This document shows, one piece after another, positions 28,392 through 37,825 of a stretch of DNA of 62,394 nucleotides. Under the pieces are notes generated by a model. That model was given only the letters and a program-made list of their open reading frames with translations, searched no databases and was not told the origin of the DNA. Origin of the DNA: Rhodanobacter sp. A1T4 (GTDB lineage Bacteria; Pseudomonadota; Gammaproteobacteria; Xanthomonadales; Rhodanobacteraceae); the NCBI RefSeq assembly GCF_014207185.1, contig NZ_JACHCP010000015.1, forward strand, positions 1-62,394, in the 5' to 3' direction. Position 1 is the first letter of the stretch, and each line of letters starts with the position of its first letter. Both the position numbers and the translations under genes were made by a program.

Positions 28392-29317
28392 TTCTCGCCC
28401 TTGCCCTGTTCAGCGTGGTCGCGTTTTTGATGGCCGGTGCCATCGAGTTGTGGTGGGGCAGCCCGGCGCGACAGCAGCGGCGTCGCAGCCTGGAATACAT
28501 CGACAGGAGTCTGGCCAGTCAGGCGCACGGCATGCCACCGCCGTTACTGGGTAGAGGGAAGGAAACGCCGCGCAGTTCCGGCGGTCTTGTCACTGACACG
28601 CTATGCCTGCGCGCGGGTCTGCCGACGGGATGGCGACTGCCGATTCAGTTGGCTGTGTTGGGCCTGGTGTTGGCGGAGCTCGGTGCATGGCGTATCGGCA
28701 CGCCCTGGGCGCTGCCGGTGTTGTTGGTCGCGTATGCGGTACTGGTATGGCTGTGGCTGCGCGCGCGGATCGAGAAGCAGCGCCAGCAGCTGATTCGCCA
28801 GACGCCCGACTTTCTGGACTCCGTGGTGCGCCAGGCCGCCATCGGCAACAGTTTGCCGATGGCCTTCCTGGCGGCATCGACAACGGTGTCGATGCCGCTG
28901 CGCCAGCTGCTTGATCGGACCATGGTGTCGGTTCGTAGCGGCATGGAGCTCGACCAGGCGCTGCAGATGGCCTCGCAACCCTATCGGCTTGAAGCATTCG
29001 AGTTACTGCATGTAGTGCTGGGTACTGCGGTGCGCATGGGCGGTCGCGCCGATCACATCCTGCAGCGCATGAGCGATTTCATGCGTGATCTCGATCAGGC
29101 TCAGCACGAGCTGCGCGCAATCACCGCGGAGACACGATTGTCGGCCTGGGTACTGGGTTTTCTGCCGGTGGTTGTGGCCATCATCATGTCGCTGCTCAAC
29201 CCGACTTTTTTCCATCCGATGTTTACCGAGGCGCTGGGCCAGAAAATTCTGTTGATTGCCTTGGTGATGGAGTTGTTCGGTGGCTTTTTGCTGTATCGCC
29301 TGGCGAAGTCGCTATGA
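28388..29317 (+). CDS. tadB: Tad inner-membrane platform protein TadB
   Basis: This 309-residue T2SF/GspF-domain membrane protein has a first helix at residues 3-20, and two in the middle (LAVLGLVLAELGAWRI and LPVLLVAYAVLVWLWL). The cytoplasmic T2SF domain runs from RQTPDFLDSVVRQAAIGNSL to about residue 250, followed by a last pair of helices. TadB and TadC together anchor the ATPase. It is coupled to cpaF by ATGA. Confidence 0.9.
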   Translation: MILALALFSVVAFLMAGAIELWWGSPARQQRRRSLEYIDRSLASQAHGMPPPLLGRGKETPRSSGGLVTDTLCLRAGLPTGWRLPIQLAVLGLVLAELGAWRIGTPWALPVLLVAYAVLVWLWLRARIEKQRQQLIRQTPDFLDSVVRQAAIGNSLPMAFLAASTTVSMPLRQLLDRTMVSVRSGMELDQALQMASQPYRLEAFELLHVVLGTAVRMGGRADHILQRMSDFMRDLDQAQHELRAITAETRLSAWVLGFLPVVVAIIMSLLNPTFFHPMFTEALGQKILLIALVMELFGGFLLYRLAKSL

Positions 29318-29345
29318 CGTCGTTCGCCATCACGTCGTTCGCCAT
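29317..29345. repeat. 14-bp direct repeat at the tadB-tadC junction
   Basis: The 14-mer ACGTCGTTCGCCAT occurs at 29317-29330 and again at 29332-29345, separated by one base. The first copy starts on the last base of the tadB stop codon. It accounts for most of the 49-base tadB-tadC gap and may have arisen by a small duplication. Confidence 0.6.
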
Positions 29346-29366
29346 TACTTCAGGGGAGTGTGCCCC

Positions 29367-30326
29367 GTGATCGCCGGACTGCTTCTTGCATTAGCGGCAC
29401 TCGTCCTGGCACTCGGTCTGGTGCTGCTGGCCTGGAGCCTGTTGTATCAGGTACGGCAGAGTGATCAGCGCGAGCAGGTAATCAATGAAGCCCTGGCGCG
29501 CGTGCTTCGTCAGGGCCCGGATGGCAGGCCGGTTACTGGCGGTGCGGCAAACCTTTGGCGTGCTTGTCGGCATTGGTTGGAGTCGATCGGGGCTCACTTT
29601 GAAGATGGACGTCTTGGCAAGGCTCTGCTGGCAAAGGAAGACCTGCTATTGCTGGATCAGACCAACCACAACACCACCTCGGGTCGCGCGCTTTTTCTCG
29701 GTCTGCGGTTGGTGATGGCGTTGCTGCTGCCGATCATGGTGATGGCGCTGCTGCGGCCTACCGGTGCGAGGGCCTTCGCCGAGTTGCTGGCTGCACTGGC
29801 GGCTGGTGTGCTGTTGCCAAAAATTTTTCTGAGTTCGTGGGCCGCCCGTTTGCGCAAGCGGGTCGAGGGCGAACTGCCGCTATTGGTCGACTTGTTGCGA
29901 CTGCTGCAAGGTATCGGTTTCAGCATGGACCAAAGCCTGCAGACGATCGCCGAGTGCTTCCATATTGTGATACCGGTATTGGGGCGGGAGATTCATGAGG
30001 CCAACATTTCCTACATGCATGGTCGTCCGCGGGATCAATCCTTGCGGCGTCTGGCCGAATCGTTCGACAACCAGGATCTGAAAAGCCTGGTGCAGATGAT
30101 CTTGCAGGTTCATCTGCACGGCGGTGCGGTGCAGGAGCCGTTACGTGAATTCGCCGAGCGGCTACGCGAGCAGCGCAAGCTGCGCATGAAAGAAAAGACC
30201 GGCAAGCTCTCGGTAAAAATGACTCTGGTGATGATGCTGACCCTGCTACCCGCGCTGATGGCGGTGCTTGCCGGTCCTGCCATCGTCTCGCTGATCAGCA
30301 CCATGGCCAAGCTGAAAGGACATTGA
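29367..30326 (+). CDS. tadC: Tad inner-membrane platform protein TadC
   Basis: This 319-residue second platform protein has T2SF domain residues VEGELPLLVDLLRLLQGIGFS and SLVQMILQVHLHGGAVQEPL, with membrane helices at the N-terminus, around residues 110-160 and at the end. I start it at the GTG at 29367 because a strong AGGGGAG lies eight bases before it. An upstream frame to 29280 overlaps tadB and lacks family features. Confidence 0.88.
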   Translation: MIAGLLLALAALVLALGLVLLAWSLLYQVRQSDQREQVINEALARVLRQGPDGRPVTGGAANLWRACRHWLESIGAHFEDGRLGKALLAKEDLLLLDQTNHNTTSGRALFLGLRLVMALLLPIMVMALLRPTGARAFAELLAALAAGVLLPKIFLSSWAARLRKRVEGELPLLVDLLRLLQGIGFSMDQSLQTIAECFHIVIPVLGREIHEANISYMHGRPRDQSLRRLAESFDNQDLKSLVQMILQVHLHGGAVQEPLREFAERLREQRKLRMKEKTGKLSVKMTLVMMLTLLPALMAVLAGPAIVSLISTMAKLKGH

Positions 30327-30328
30327 TC

Positions 30329-31246
30329 ATGACCCTATCGCCATCTCGACGTTCAACGTTTGCCCGCACTCTTCTCCGCCGGCCCTTTATCAGGGCATGC
30401 TCGATTACGTTGTTGGGTAGCTCGCTGTTGCTGAGCGCATGCGCCAATCATGGCGGATACCTCAACCACGTTCAGCCCGAGCTTGTATCCGAGCCGTCAC
30501 AGCAGAGCGACAAGAACAGCAAGCCGATGTATCTGGATTTGATCCGCCAGATGCAGCAGCAGGGTGCCTATTACGCTTCTCTGGCGAATATCGAAGCTTT
30601 CCGTCAGCGCTACGGCAGCCCGCCAGAATTGAGTCGCCTGCAGGCTGACGCACTGCGTGAAACCGGACAGATCGATGCGGCGAAAAAACTCTATGCAGAC
30701 CTTCTGCATACCGATCAGGCGGGCGCCGCATGGCATGGCCTCGGCCTGATCGCAGCGGCGCAGAAGCAGAACATGCAGGCCGAACAGGCGCTCTCAAAAG
30801 CCGTGCAGATGGACCCTGTCAACGTCGATTATCTGGGTGATCTGGGCTATCAGCGATTGCGCGCTGGCCAGATAACCGCCGCGCATGAGCCCCTGGCCAA
30901 GGCGGCTGAACTGGCGCCGGCCAACGTCAGGGCGATTTCCAATCTGGTGCTGTGGATGTTGCTCAACAACGACTATGCGCAAGCCGACGCAGCCATGCAG
31001 CGGGCCAACCTGCCAACAGCCGCCCGGCAGCAGATACATACGCTGGCGGTGCAGTTGCAGCTCGCACAACAGGTCGAGCGCCCCACCGCGATGGCCTTGC
31101 TGCCGTCCCAATCGACGCCAGGTGCGACGGCATCATCCGACGATTCGCAAATGACTCAGCCACCGGTTTCCCAGAGTGGTGGCGTTCCTGAATCCATGCT
31201 TGAACGTTTCGGTGCATCGTCCAAGACCAGTGAGGTCCATCCATGA
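30329..31246 (+). CDS. tadD: Tad tetratricopeptide lipoprotein TadD
   Basis: This 305-residue lipoprotein has a signal with lipobox LLLSAC near residue 38, so it is likely anchored in the outer membrane. TPR-like helical repeats follow, such as ETGQIDAAKKLYADLL, HGLGLIAAAQKQNMQAEQAL and LGYQRLRAGQITAAHEPLAK. TadD is needed for secretin assembly. The C-terminal 45 residues are low-complexity Ser/Gln/Pro. TTG at 30323 is an alternative start. Confidence 0.86.
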   Translation: MTLSPSRRSTFARTLLRRPFIRACSITLLGSSLLLSACANHGGYLNHVQPELVSEPSQQSDKNSKPMYLDLIRQMQQQGAYYASLANIEAFRQRYGSPPELSRLQADALRETGQIDAAKKLYADLLHTDQAGAAWHGLGLIAAAQKQNMQAEQALSKAVQMDPVNVDYLGDLGYQRLRAGQITAAHEPLAKAAELAPANVRAISNLVLWMLLNNDYAQADAAMQRANLPTAARQQIHTLAVQLQLAQQVERPTAMALLPSQSTPGATASSDDSQMTQPPVSQSGGVPESMLERFGASSKTSEVHP

Positions 31247-31752
31247 AGATTCATTTCGCGACGGCGGCATCTTCCGTGATTCTGCCTCTGGTTCTTGCCC
31301 TGCTTCCGGCAGGTGCTGCGGCGCAGCAGGTGCCGGTGACCGGACAGATGTTGGGTGACGGCGGCACCGCTGCTGCTGCACAGGCGCAAGCAACCGCGGT
31401 GCCGGCTGCAGCACAGACATCAACCGCAGTCACCGTGCCGTTGAACAGCGGCTACGCGGCGGCTCCGCCAGCGGTGGCATCCGTTTATGTGGCGCCAGCT
31501 GCTGCCGCGCCTTCCCCTGTCGGGCAACACCGCTCACCTGGTACGTCGGTGGGTGAAACCACCCGGAACCTTCTTCAGATGCAGGTTGATGGCAGTCAGG
31601 CGGGAAAGCCGTTACCTATGCTTGGTGTGGAAGCCAGTGCCAGCTACAGCCGCTACCTGAAGAGTTTCAATCACGATATTCCGGAGTTCTACAAAACCAC
31701 CGTCGGAAATAGCAGCAATAGCGGCGGCAATAGCAGCGGTTATGGCCAGTAG
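31243..31752 (+). CDS. DUF3613 exported protein
   Basis: This 169-residue exported protein has a signal peptide (residues 1-27), an Ala/Thr/Pro-rich linker of about 75 residues, then a DUF3613 domain with GETTRNLLQMQVDGSQAG and ASYSRYLKSFNHDIPEFY. Function is unknown. It overlaps tadD by four bases and precedes tadG, so it is very likely a Tad accessory protein. It ends in a Ser/Asn/Gly-rich tail. Confidence 0.72.
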   Translation: MKIHFATAASSVILPLVLALLPAGAAAQQVPVTGQMLGDGGTAAAAQAQATAVPAAAQTSTAVTVPLNSGYAAAPPAVASVYVAPAAAAPSPVGQHRSPGTSVGETTRNLLQMQVDGSQAGKPLPMLGVEASASYSRYLKSFNHDIPEFYKTTVGNSSNSGGNSSGYGQ

Positions 31753-31764
31753 AGGTAGGCTGTC

Positions 31765-33540
31765 ATGAGCGCGATCGGACAGGTCACCGGCCCAGCATTG
31801 CCGTCTTGCGTGCGTGGATGCACAAACCTGTTCGTGCGCATGCCCCGTGCACGCCAGCGTGGCTCGATGGCGGTCACCATGATGCTGATGCTGGTGGGTC
31901 TGGTCGCCATGCTGGGGCTGGTTGAAATCGGCTACCTGTATTGGGCCAAACGCGAGACGCAGAAAGTGGTGGATCTTGCTGCGCTGGCGGGCGCGCAACA
32001 GTTGACGGCCTGCTCTACCGACAACAGCAGCAACAGCGCGGCACTGGGCAATGCAAGGATCGATAACGGTTTTAGCGATACCTTGGTGATTACCTGCGGT
32101 CATTGGGATCCAACCCAGGCGGGCGCTCAGCACTTTGTGAGCGTGACTTCCTCACTGCCCTTGAATGCCGTGCGGGTGGAGGCAACGCTGCCGGTGACCC
32201 CGTTCTTCGGATTCGCCCGTTTTGACGGTATCAATGCCACCGCCATTGCGGCAAGTCAGGGTCAACCCATCGCGGCATTCTCGGTGGGTTCCAGCCTGCT
32301 CAACATCGACCCGAGCAGCCCTCTGGGCACACTACTGGGTACGGCCCTCGGCTCGTCGTTGGGATTGCAATTGCTGAGCTACAACGGCATTGCCAATGCC
32401 AACATTTCCCTGCTGGGACTGGTCAAAGCACTGCCTGTCGACATTGGTACCGTCAACAGTGTTTTGACGACCCAGGTGACGGTCACTGATCTTCTCACCG
32501 CATACGTGAATGCACTGTCGCAGAGTAGTAGCGCCTCAACGATTGACCTTGCCTTTGTCAATCAACAGGTCGCTGCCATTGAGCTGCAGCTCGGAAATAT
32601 TCCCATCAACCTGGGCCAGATCCTCAACGTCGACGCAACTACTGAGGATCCCAATGTCGCCCTCAATGTCGACGTCAACGCGCTCGATATCCTCAGTGCC
32701 GTCGTGCTGGCAGCCGATGGCGCCAACGCTGTTGCGCTGCCGGCAACGAGCATCAGCATACCGGGCGTGGCGACGATCAGTCTGGCCTTGAGTATCGTTG
32801 AACCGCCTCAGATTGGCGTCGGCGGCGTGGGCACCGTTGCACACACCGCGGAAATTCGACTCGACCTGGACGTAACAGCGCTGAGTACACCTATTAACGG
32901 CCAGCAGTTGCTGGATCTGCCGCTCTACCTCGAGGTAGCGCCTACCGACGGCACCATAACCGCCATCGAATGCAATGTGCCGGGCAGTGGTGGAGCAAAC
33001 TCAGACAGTGTGACGATCACAGCAGCTCCGGGAGTATTGAATGCGTTTCTTGGCAAGCTGCCGTCGGCCGCGTTCAACAATACGAGCCAGTCCTGGTCCT
33101 CACTGATCTCAAGTGGAAGCCTTGCTCAACTCGTCAACGTTCTTAACCTGGCCACGATATCTGCGTCCGCCAACGTGCAATTGGCAGCCAATCCGGCCAC
33201 GGCACTTACGTTCAGCGTCGACCCGACAATTCCGGTTTCGCAACAGTCGGGCATGACCCAAACGGCGGGTACGTCGTCGGCCGTGCTTGGAAACCTCATC
33301 GGCAGCCTGCTCGGCTCAACGTCGCTGAATGTCACCATCAACCTTTTGGGTCTTCCGATCAATTTGGCGCCGGTCGCGTCGTTGCTCGCCACCTTGTCGA
33401 CTGCGCTGGCACCGGTTTTGTCGTCCCTGGATAGCCTGTTGGTTGGTCCGCTTCTGCAGGCGCTAGGGATTAATATCGGCACTGCCCAGGTGAGCCTGCT
33501 GTCGGTTAACTGCAATACCACTCCCCAGCTGGTGTACTGA
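31765..33540 (+). CDS. tadG: TadG-like pilus protein
   Basis: This 591-residue protein has an N-terminal Tad motif RQRGSMAVTMMLMLVGLVAM near residue 31 and a TadG-type stretch KVVDLAALAGAQQL. A long exported beta-rich region with many Asn/Thr/Val and Leu repeats follows. TadG proteins are anchored in the inner membrane and often carry adhesive or mechanical C-terminal domains; the long tail here is unlike any domain I recognise. AGAGGTAGG precedes the ATG. It is the last core gene of the cluster. Confidence 0.8.
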   Translation: MSAIGQVTGPALPSCVRGCTNLFVRMPRARQRGSMAVTMMLMLVGLVAMLGLVEIGYLYWAKRETQKVVDLAALAGAQQLTACSTDNSSNSAALGNARIDNGFSDTLVITCGHWDPTQAGAQHFVSVTSSLPLNAVRVEATLPVTPFFGFARFDGINATAIAASQGQPIAAFSVGSSLLNIDPSSPLGTLLGTALGSSLGLQLLSYNGIANANISLLGLVKALPVDIGTVNSVLTTQVTVTDLLTAYVNALSQSSSASTIDLAFVNQQVAAIELQLGNIPINLGQILNVDATTEDPNVALNVDVNALDILSAVVLAADGANAVALPATSISIPGVATISLALSIVEPPQIGVGGVGTVAHTAEIRLDLDVTALSTPINGQQLLDLPLYLEVAPTDGTITAIECNVPGSGGANSDSVTITAAPGVLNAFLGKLPSAAFNNTSQSWSSLISSGSLAQLVNVLNLATISASANVQLAANPATALTFSVDPTIPVSQQSGMTQTAGTSSAVLGNLIGSLLGSTSLNVTINLLGLPINLAPVASLLATLSTALAPVLSSLDSLLVGPLLQALGINIGTAQVSLLSVNCNTTPQLVY

Positions 33541-33679
33541 GAAACCTATGGTGCTGAAGTAGCCACTTGACCCTCGATACGGCGGCTTTAGACTCCACGG
33601 GATAAGGAAATGTTCGGCACATCTTCTGGTGGCCGTTATTCCAGAGCCATCCAAAGTACAATCGCCGGGAACGCAGGGG

Positions 33680-34417
33680 ATGAATGCAATGACTAGCAAC
33701 GCGGCCAAACGATGCGTCCGGGGGTTGATGCTCGGGCTGACTTTTGTGGGCTTTTCGGCGTTTGCCGCGACAGACGGTGGGTCGCCATCACCGGCAGGCC
33801 AGGTTGCAGCCGCCGGTAAGGCGGAGGCGTCTGGTGGTTCGGTGGCTTACCTGCAGCATCTGGTCGACACGCATCAGCTGACCGAGATGCGCACCACCTA
33901 CAACGGTACATACGGTGCCAGCGAGTTGTTTCAGCCTGAAAAACTCACCTACTTCGTCGCGCTGTTCCACGACAAGGTGTTCTGGCGGGTGATCAGCACC
34001 GATTCGATGAAGAATGCCGACAGCATCTATCGCACCTTCGTCGCACAGACCGAGCAGCTGGCTCAGGTGGATATCGATGCACTGCGCCTCCAGGCCGGCA
34101 ACAAATACGCCGAACATATGATGGCGTTGAACCAGCAGCGATTGCAGAACCTGCAACAGGATGCGGCGCAGCAGCAACACGAGTCCCAACAGGTGGCGGT
34201 GCAACTGCAGCAGGCCCAGCAGCAGGCGGTTTCGCTGAGCAAAGACCTGAGCACGACCAGCACTCAGCTCGATTCGGTCAAGCAGCAGATCCACGCGCTG
34301 GAAGCGCAGCAGAACAACCCCGACCTGGCGCTACCTCCGGCGCCGTCGGCAAGCGCACCGGCTTCCACTGGTACGCCAGCCAGCAGTGCGCCGGCGTCTT
34401 CGGGTTCGTCCCCCTGA
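33680..34417 (+). CDS. DUF2968 exported coiled-coil protein
   Basis: This 245-residue protein has a signal peptide (cut near SAFAATDG), a DUF2968 region (LQHLVDTHQLTEMRTTYNG to about residue 140) and a Gln-rich coiled coil (about residues 150-215). An Ala/Pro/Ser tail ends it. Function is unknown. It lies 139 bases after tadG on the same strand and may belong to the same transcript. The start at 33680 is followed by another ATG at 33689. Confidence 0.72.
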   Translation: MNAMTSNAAKRCVRGLMLGLTFVGFSAFAATDGGSPSPAGQVAAAGKAEASGGSVAYLQHLVDTHQLTEMRTTYNGTYGASELFQPEKLTYFVALFHDKVFWRVISTDSMKNADSIYRTFVAQTEQLAQVDIDALRLQAGNKYAEHMMALNQQRLQNLQQDAAQQQHESQQVAVQLQQAQQQAVSLSKDLSTTSTQLDSVKQQIHALEAQQNNPDLALPPAPSASAPASTGTPASSAPASSGSSP

Positions 34418-34559
34418 TTATTTGAGTGGCGTGCTTTTCAGCGGCGCTGCTCTCCAGGTGTATTCGCAGCGAAGTGCTGTGGCGATTCCGTGCAATCTTT
34501 TCGGATCGAGCAAGGTCGAACACTTCAACGCCAATGTGCTGAAGTGTCGGGTATGAGCC

Positions 34560-35363
34560 TCAAGCCTTCAGCAGCGCCGGCGTCGCCTGTTGCCCGATCG
34601 CATCGACCATGGCCTTGGCCACATTGAGATTGCCGGCGACGATATTGCCGCTGGCGGGGATGCCATCGCGGCCAGCAAAGTCGCAGTAGCGGCCACCGGC
34701 TTCGTGGACCAGCAGCACGCCGGCCGCCAAATCCCACGGCTTCAGGCCAATCTCGAAATAGCCGTCGTAACGGCCGGCAGCGACATAAGCCAGATCGAGC
34801 GCAGCGGAGCCGGAGCGGCGGATGTCTTCGGCCTGGCCGAGGATCGCGCGGGTAATGTCCAGCTGCGCGGTGAGGTGTTCGCGCTGACGAAACGGGAAAC
34901 CCGTGCCGATCATTGCGCCGCCAAGATTTTCGCGCTTGGACACGCGCATGCGGCGATCGTTGATGTAGGCGCCGTCGCCCTTGCTGGCGGTGTACAGCTC
35001 GTCGCGTAGCGGGTCGAACACCACCGCATGAATCGGCACGCCCTTTTCCAGCAGCGCGATGGATACGCTGAAGTGCGGGATGCCGCGCAGGTAGTTATGC
35101 GTGCCGTCCAGCGGATCAATGACCCACTGCAGCGGGCCCTTGCCGGTGGCGCCGCTTTCCTCGGCCAGGATCGAATGATCTGGGTAAGCGCGGCGAAGTT
35201 CCTTGATGATTTCCGCCTCGGCCAGCTTGTCGACTTCGGAGACGAAATCCAGCTGCTGCTTCTCGACGATGTTGAGGCCGTCGATGCGGTTCATGTAGCG
35301 CAGGATGATGTTGCCTGCAGAACGCGCGGCGCGCGCCGCGATCGTGACGTGGGGTCTTGGCAT
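34560..35363 (-). CDS. suhB: Inositol-1-monophosphatase SuhB
   Basis: This 267-residue IMPase-family protein shows the metal site motifs AEESGA near residue 67, WVIDPLDGTHNYLRG near residue 81 and WDLAAGVLLVHEAGG near residue 210. In gammaproteobacteria SuhB also joins the rRNA antitermination complex. This is the housekeeping copy, divergent from trmJ; a second IMPase-family gene lies at 48214-49044. Confidence 0.92.
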   Translation of the reverse strand: MPRPHVTIAARAARSAGNIILRYMNRIDGLNIVEKQQLDFVSEVDKLAEAEIIKELRRAYPDHSILAEESGATGKGPLQWVIDPLDGTHNYLRGIPHFSVSIALLEKGVPIHAVVFDPLRDELYTASKGDGAYINDRRMRVSKRENLGGAMIGTGFPFRQREHLTAQLDITRAILGQAEDIRRSGSAALDLAYVAAGRYDGYFEIGLKPWDLAAGVLLVHEAGGRYCDFAGRDGIPASGNIVAGNLNVAKAMVDAIGQQATPALLKA

Positions 35364-35510
35364 GGCCTTGGACTTTGCAAAAGAGCGGAATCGCGATGCA
35401 CAAGTCTAGCAGAGGCGCGGCGTTCGGGCCTTCCGGGGTGATTTGCGTGGCTTCGGTGGGCGCCGCATCCGTTATCCTTGCTCGCTGATCCACACACCGG
35501 CAACCCCGCC

Positions 35511-36308
35511 ATGTCTGCACCCAACAACCTCACCGCCCGTATCCGCTATGTATTGGTGCGCACCTCGCATCCGGGCAATATCGGCAGTGCGGCGCGGGCG
35601 ATCCGCACGATGGGCTTTACGCGGCTGGAGCTGGTGTCCCCAGCACGCTTTCCCGACGCAGAGGCCAATGCGCTGGCTGCCGGCGCCGATGATGTGCTCG
35701 GCAACGCCGGTATCCACGATGGGCTGGTGGAAAGTTTGACCGGCAGCCGGCTCGTGCTGGGCTTGTCCGCCCGCCGTCGCGGCGTGAATCTGCCGGAAAT
35801 TTCGCCACGCGAAGCGGCTACCCAGGCGCTGGCCGCCGCCGCGCGCGGGGAAGACGTGGCGCTGGTGTTCGGCAACGAGCGCACCGGTCTGGAGAACGAT
35901 GAGTTGGCGCGCTGCCACGCGATGGTGCGCATTCCCAGTGTGGATGATTTCAGTTCGCTCAATCTGGCGCAGGCGGTGCAGGTGATGGCGTACGAACTGC
36001 GCGTGGCGATGCTGGGCGACGTGCCGACGTTCGAGCCCGTGCAGGACGAGCCGCCGGCCGATGCGGCGCAGATGGAGCAGTTCTACACGCACCTGCTGCA
36101 GACGCTGGACGACATCGATTTCCACAAAGGCCGCGCACCGACCACGGTGATGCTGCGCCTGCGCAAGATCTATCAGCGGATTCAGATGGACGAGCGCGAG
36201 TTGCGGCTGCTGCACGGCATCCTGGCGGATACGCAGCGCATGGCGCGACTCGCTGGAATTAAAGGTGTCGATGACTGCGATGCGGGAAACAGCGCGGATC
36301 AGTCATAG
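35511..36308 (+). CDS. trmJ: tRNA (Cm32/Um32) methyltransferase TrmJ
   Basis: TrmJ is a SPOUT enzyme that 2'-O-methylates position 32 of tRNAs. The 265-residue product shows VLVRTSHPGNIGSAARAIRT, the knot motif VFGNERTGLENDELARCH and SSLNLAQAVQVMAYELR. The start at 35511 matches the family; the frame opens 11 codons earlier. Divergence from suhB is a common order. Confidence 0.93.
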   Translation: MSAPNNLTARIRYVLVRTSHPGNIGSAARAIRTMGFTRLELVSPARFPDAEANALAAGADDVLGNAGIHDGLVESLTGSRLVLGLSARRRGVNLPEISPREAATQALAAAARGEDVALVFGNERTGLENDELARCHAMVRIPSVDDFSSLNLAQAVQVMAYELRVAMLGDVPTFEPVQDEPPADAAQMEQFYTHLLQTLDDIDFHKGRAPTTVMLRLRKIYQRIQMDERELRLLHGILADTQRMARLAGIKGVDDCDAGNSADQS

Positions 36309-36374
36309 CGGGCCTGAAAGGATCGATTGTAGGGATAGCCGCACGCAGGCAGTGCCAGGCATTCGCCAGCCGCG

Positions 36375-37700
36375 CTAGCCGGTCTTCTCGTCCGCTTCAT
36401 ACTCGGCAATCCGCGTCACCAGCAACTTATCGATGCGTGCACCGTCGAGGTCGACGACCTCAAAACGGATGCCGCGCCATTCGAACACTTCGCCGGTCTG
36501 CGGGATGCGGCCCAGCGCGGTCATCACCATGCCGGCAATGGTGCGGAAGTCGTGCTCTTTTTCACCGGGTAGATGATCCAGATGCAGCAGCTCGCGCAGG
36601 TCGTCAGTGGAAAGGCTGCCGTCGATCAGCCAGCTGCCGTCGGCACGCTGCACGATCGGTCCGGTTTCGGCATCGCTGCCGTGGGCGATCTGGCTGACGC
36701 CGACGACCGCGGCCAGCAGGTCGTTGACCGTCACCACGCCTTCGATATCGCCGTATTCGTCCACCACCAGGGCCAGCGGCGTCTCCGCGTCGCGGAACTC
36801 TTCCAGCAAATCGAGCGCGCGCGCGGTGGCCGGTACGAACAGCGGCTTGGACAGGTGCTGGAACAGCTCCAGCTGACCATCGGCAAAGCTGTGCAGCAGG
36901 CGCTTTACCTCGACCACACCGACCACTTCGCTCTCGTCGCCGCGATAGACCGGATAGCGTGAATAAGGCGTCTGCCGCAGTACCTCGACGTTTTCCTCGC
37001 GTGGTGCGGCGATGTCCAGCCAGGCGATGCGCATGCGTGGCGTCATCACGCTGTCCACCGTGCGATCGCCCAGGCGCAGCACGCGGTTGACCATGTTGTG
37101 TTCGTCCGGATCAAGCACGCCTTGTTCGGCGCTCTCGGCCACCAGCATGCGGATCTCTTCTTCGGACACCACGCCACGGCCGTGCTGGTTGATCCGCATC
37201 AGCCGCAGCAGCGCGTTGCTCGACACGTTCAGCAGCCACACGAACGGCGCGGTGATCCGTGACAGCACCAGCATCGGAAAAGCCATGTAGCCGGAAAATT
37301 TTTCCGGCGACGACAGCGCCAGCCGCTTCGGTACCAGCTCGCCGATCACGATCTGGATAAAGGAAATCAGCACGAAGCCGAGCACGATGCCCAGTACCCG
37401 CGCATAGGGCTCCAGCCATGCCGCGTGACCACCATCGTGCAGGATCTCGCCGATCTGGCCGCCCAGCGCGTCGCCGGCGATCGAGCCGGTAATCAGCATC
37501 ACCAGCGTGATGCCAACCTGCACGGTGGAAAGAAAGTGCTCCGGCGCTTCGGCATGACGCAGCGCCATCGCGGCACGGCGGCTAGTTTTCGCCATCTGCT
37601 TGAGGCGGCTTTTGCGCGAGGCGACCAGCGCCATCTCGGACAAAGCGAAAAAACCGTTGCACAGCGCCAGCACGAAGACGAGCGCAATTTCAATCAGCAT
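36375..37700 (-). CDS. CorC/HlyC-family CNNM membrane protein
   Basis: This 441-residue protein has an N-terminal CNNM/DUF21 membrane domain (four helices, LCNGFFALSEMALVASRKSR at the start), a CBS pair (VMTPRMRIAWLDI and EEFRDAETPLALVVDEYGDI) and a C-terminal CorC_HlyC domain. Related proteins act in Mg2+/Co2+ handling; the hemolysin label is historical. The start at 37700 fits the family; an earlier ATG at 37745 would add 15 polar residues. Confidence 0.88.
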   Translation of the reverse strand: MLIEIALVFVLALCNGFFALSEMALVASRKSRLKQMAKTSRRAAMALRHAEAPEHFLSTVQVGITLVMLITGSIAGDALGGQIGEILHDGGHAAWLEPYARVLGIVLGFVLISFIQIVIGELVPKRLALSSPEKFSGYMAFPMLVLSRITAPFVWLLNVSSNALLRLMRINQHGRGVVSEEEIRMLVAESAEQGVLDPDEHNMVNRVLRLGDRTVDSVMTPRMRIAWLDIAAPREENVEVLRQTPYSRYPVYRGDESEVVGVVEVKRLLHSFADGQLELFQHLSKPLFVPATARALDLLEEFRDAETPLALVVDEYGDIEGVVTVNDLLAAVVGVSQIAHGSDAETGPIVQRADGSWLIDGSLSTDDLRELLHLDHLPGEKEHDFRTIAGMVMTALGRIPQTGEVFEWRGIRFEVVDLDGARIDKLLVTRIAEYEADEKTG

Positions 37701-37825
37701 CGCGTTGAGAATACCTTCCGGGACATGGCTCCAGTGTAAGGGCATGCGGGCCGTAGTTCACGTGGGGAGTGCTGCGGGGCGCGGCGGGCGTCCTGTAACA
37801 TGCCCGTCATCTCGCTTCCTCAGGC

